Assembly (NCBI GenBank): GCA_004524385.1 | Contig: SDNM01000109.1 | Span: 1-5,972, forward strand | Direction of reading: 5' to 3' | Length of the DNA stretch: 5,972 nucleotides | Source of the DNA: Promethearchaeota archaeon | GTDB taxonomy: Archaea; Asgardarchaeota; Lokiarchaeia; Sigyniarchaeales; SOKP01 | Shown here: one piece after another, positions 5,622 to 5,972 of the stretch | Numbering within the stretch: the first letter of the stretch is position 1 | Layout: every line of letters starts with the position of its first letter | The notes under the pieces: model-generated | What the model saw: only the letters and a program-made list of their open reading frames with translations | What the model was told of the DNA's origin: nothing | The model's database searches: none | Program-made: the position numbers and the translations under genes

Positions 5622-5972
5622 TTCCACACAATTCTAATCTTTTAAGATAAGAATCTAAACGTTTTTTAAATGAATTAAAATCCTTTTTCTTTTTAGGCGT
5701 CCATCCTGTTTCTGCTACAGCAATTAGGCGCGGAAATACTTGCCTCTCCAAACGCTTATTATTTGGAACCAATTCAGCCCATAAACAAGCTTCAAGTCCA
5801 AGGATATATTGATGATATTTTTCTTCTAAATCATCTGGAATAGGATCATATTGATAAGTTTTACTTAATGGAATTATGTTATAAGGATAATTTAAATAGA
5901 CACACGTCATTTCTGACATAATTACATCCCTTCCGTTTCTTACATGATCTATAACTTCATCAAAATTAAACA
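5605..5972 (-). CDS. GH20 beta-N-acetylhexosaminidase, C-terminal part (5' end beyond window)
   Basis: C-terminal segment of a family 20 hexosaminidase, which removes terminal beta-GlcNAc or GalNAc with the substrate acetamido group as nucleophile. The frame is open to the right edge (FNFDEVIDHVRNGRDVIMS), so the Met at 5919 is internal and about 122 residues are visible. Hallmarks are the DVIMSEMTCVYLNYP strand, then LGLEACLWAELV, whose Trp and Glu (codons near 5779-5781 and 5773-5775) correspond to the substrate-pocket W-x-E. They are followed by VFPRLIAVAETGWTP and a closing FKKRLDSYLKRL helix. The catalytic Asp-Glu pair lies outside the window, so activity cannot be confirmed. Translation ends in TAA with TAG immediately after, inside the last codons of the convergent thiolase-like gene. 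Whether the protein is exported cannot be seen. Confidence 0.88.
   Translation of the reverse strand, partial: FNFDEVIDHVRNGRDVIMSEMTCVYLNYPYNIIPLSKTYQYDPIPDDLEEKYHQYILGLEACLWAELVPNNKRLERQVFPRLIAVAETGWTPKKKKDFNSFKKRLDSYLKRLELCGINYGH
5631..5667 (+). terminator. Possible terminator of the thiolase-like gene inside the GH20 coding region
   Basis: Nine bases after the thiolase-like stop codon, an 11-base arm at 5631-5641 pairs with 5644-5654 with one mismatch around TT. A T6 run follows at 5662-5667. Read on the plus strand this is hairpin plus oligo-T. It coincides with Lys/Leu-rich GH20 codons on the other strand, so codon composition alone could create it. Confidence 0.35.

Overview
The window is strongly AT-rich and reads like part of an archaeal chromosome. 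Starts are mostly not preceded by Shine-Dalgarno motifs. AT-rich TATA-like boxes (TTTAAA, TATATA) lie 20-35 bases upstream of several genes, and oligo-T runs act as probable terminators. An uncharacterised seven-helix membrane protein and a tiny four-cysteine zinc ribbon, next to bacterial-looking metabolic enzymes, would fit an Asgard (Lokiarchaeia-like) archaeon. That assignment is an inference from style, because no rRNA or other marker gene is present.

Layout from left to right. (1) The C-terminal half of a GH31 glycoside hydrolase of the sulfoquinovosidase (YihQ-like) branch enters from the left edge. (2) A 237-residue seven-helix membrane protein of unknown function follows (1118-1831). 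(3) A 200-base intergenic stretch with weak hairpins leads to a P-loop shikimate kinase (2032-2562). (4) A 56-residue zinc-ribbon protein (2629-2799) ends in a palindrome plus T-run terminator. (5) On the minus strand lies a compact GH57 glycoside hydrolase (2840-4042). (6) A 70-base divergent promoter region separates it from a thiolase-like protein resembling type 1 TLPs (4113-5621), which lacks the thiolase cysteine nucleophile. (7) A minus-strand GH20 beta-N-acetylhexosaminidase runs off the right edge; its 3' end overlaps that of the thiolase-like gene by 17 bases.

Three glycoside hydrolase families (GH31, GH57, GH20) within 6 kb suggest carbohydrate or glycoconjugate breakdown, but strands alternate, so they do not form one operon. 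GH57 has no signal peptide and probably acts in the cytoplasm. The N-termini of GH31 and GH20 are outside the window. Shikimate kinase serves aromatic amino acid synthesis, and the thiolase-like protein probably acts on a CoA thioester or related acyl substrate. Nothing in the sequence ties these two to the glycosidases beyond proximity.

I saw no tRNA, rRNA, CRISPR array, insertion sequence or phage gene. I do not see a clear new multi-gene system. The more interesting points are the sulfoquinovosidase-like enzyme, the altered metal-site residue in the shikimate kinase, the cysteine-less thiolase-like protein, and the two small or unknown proteins.
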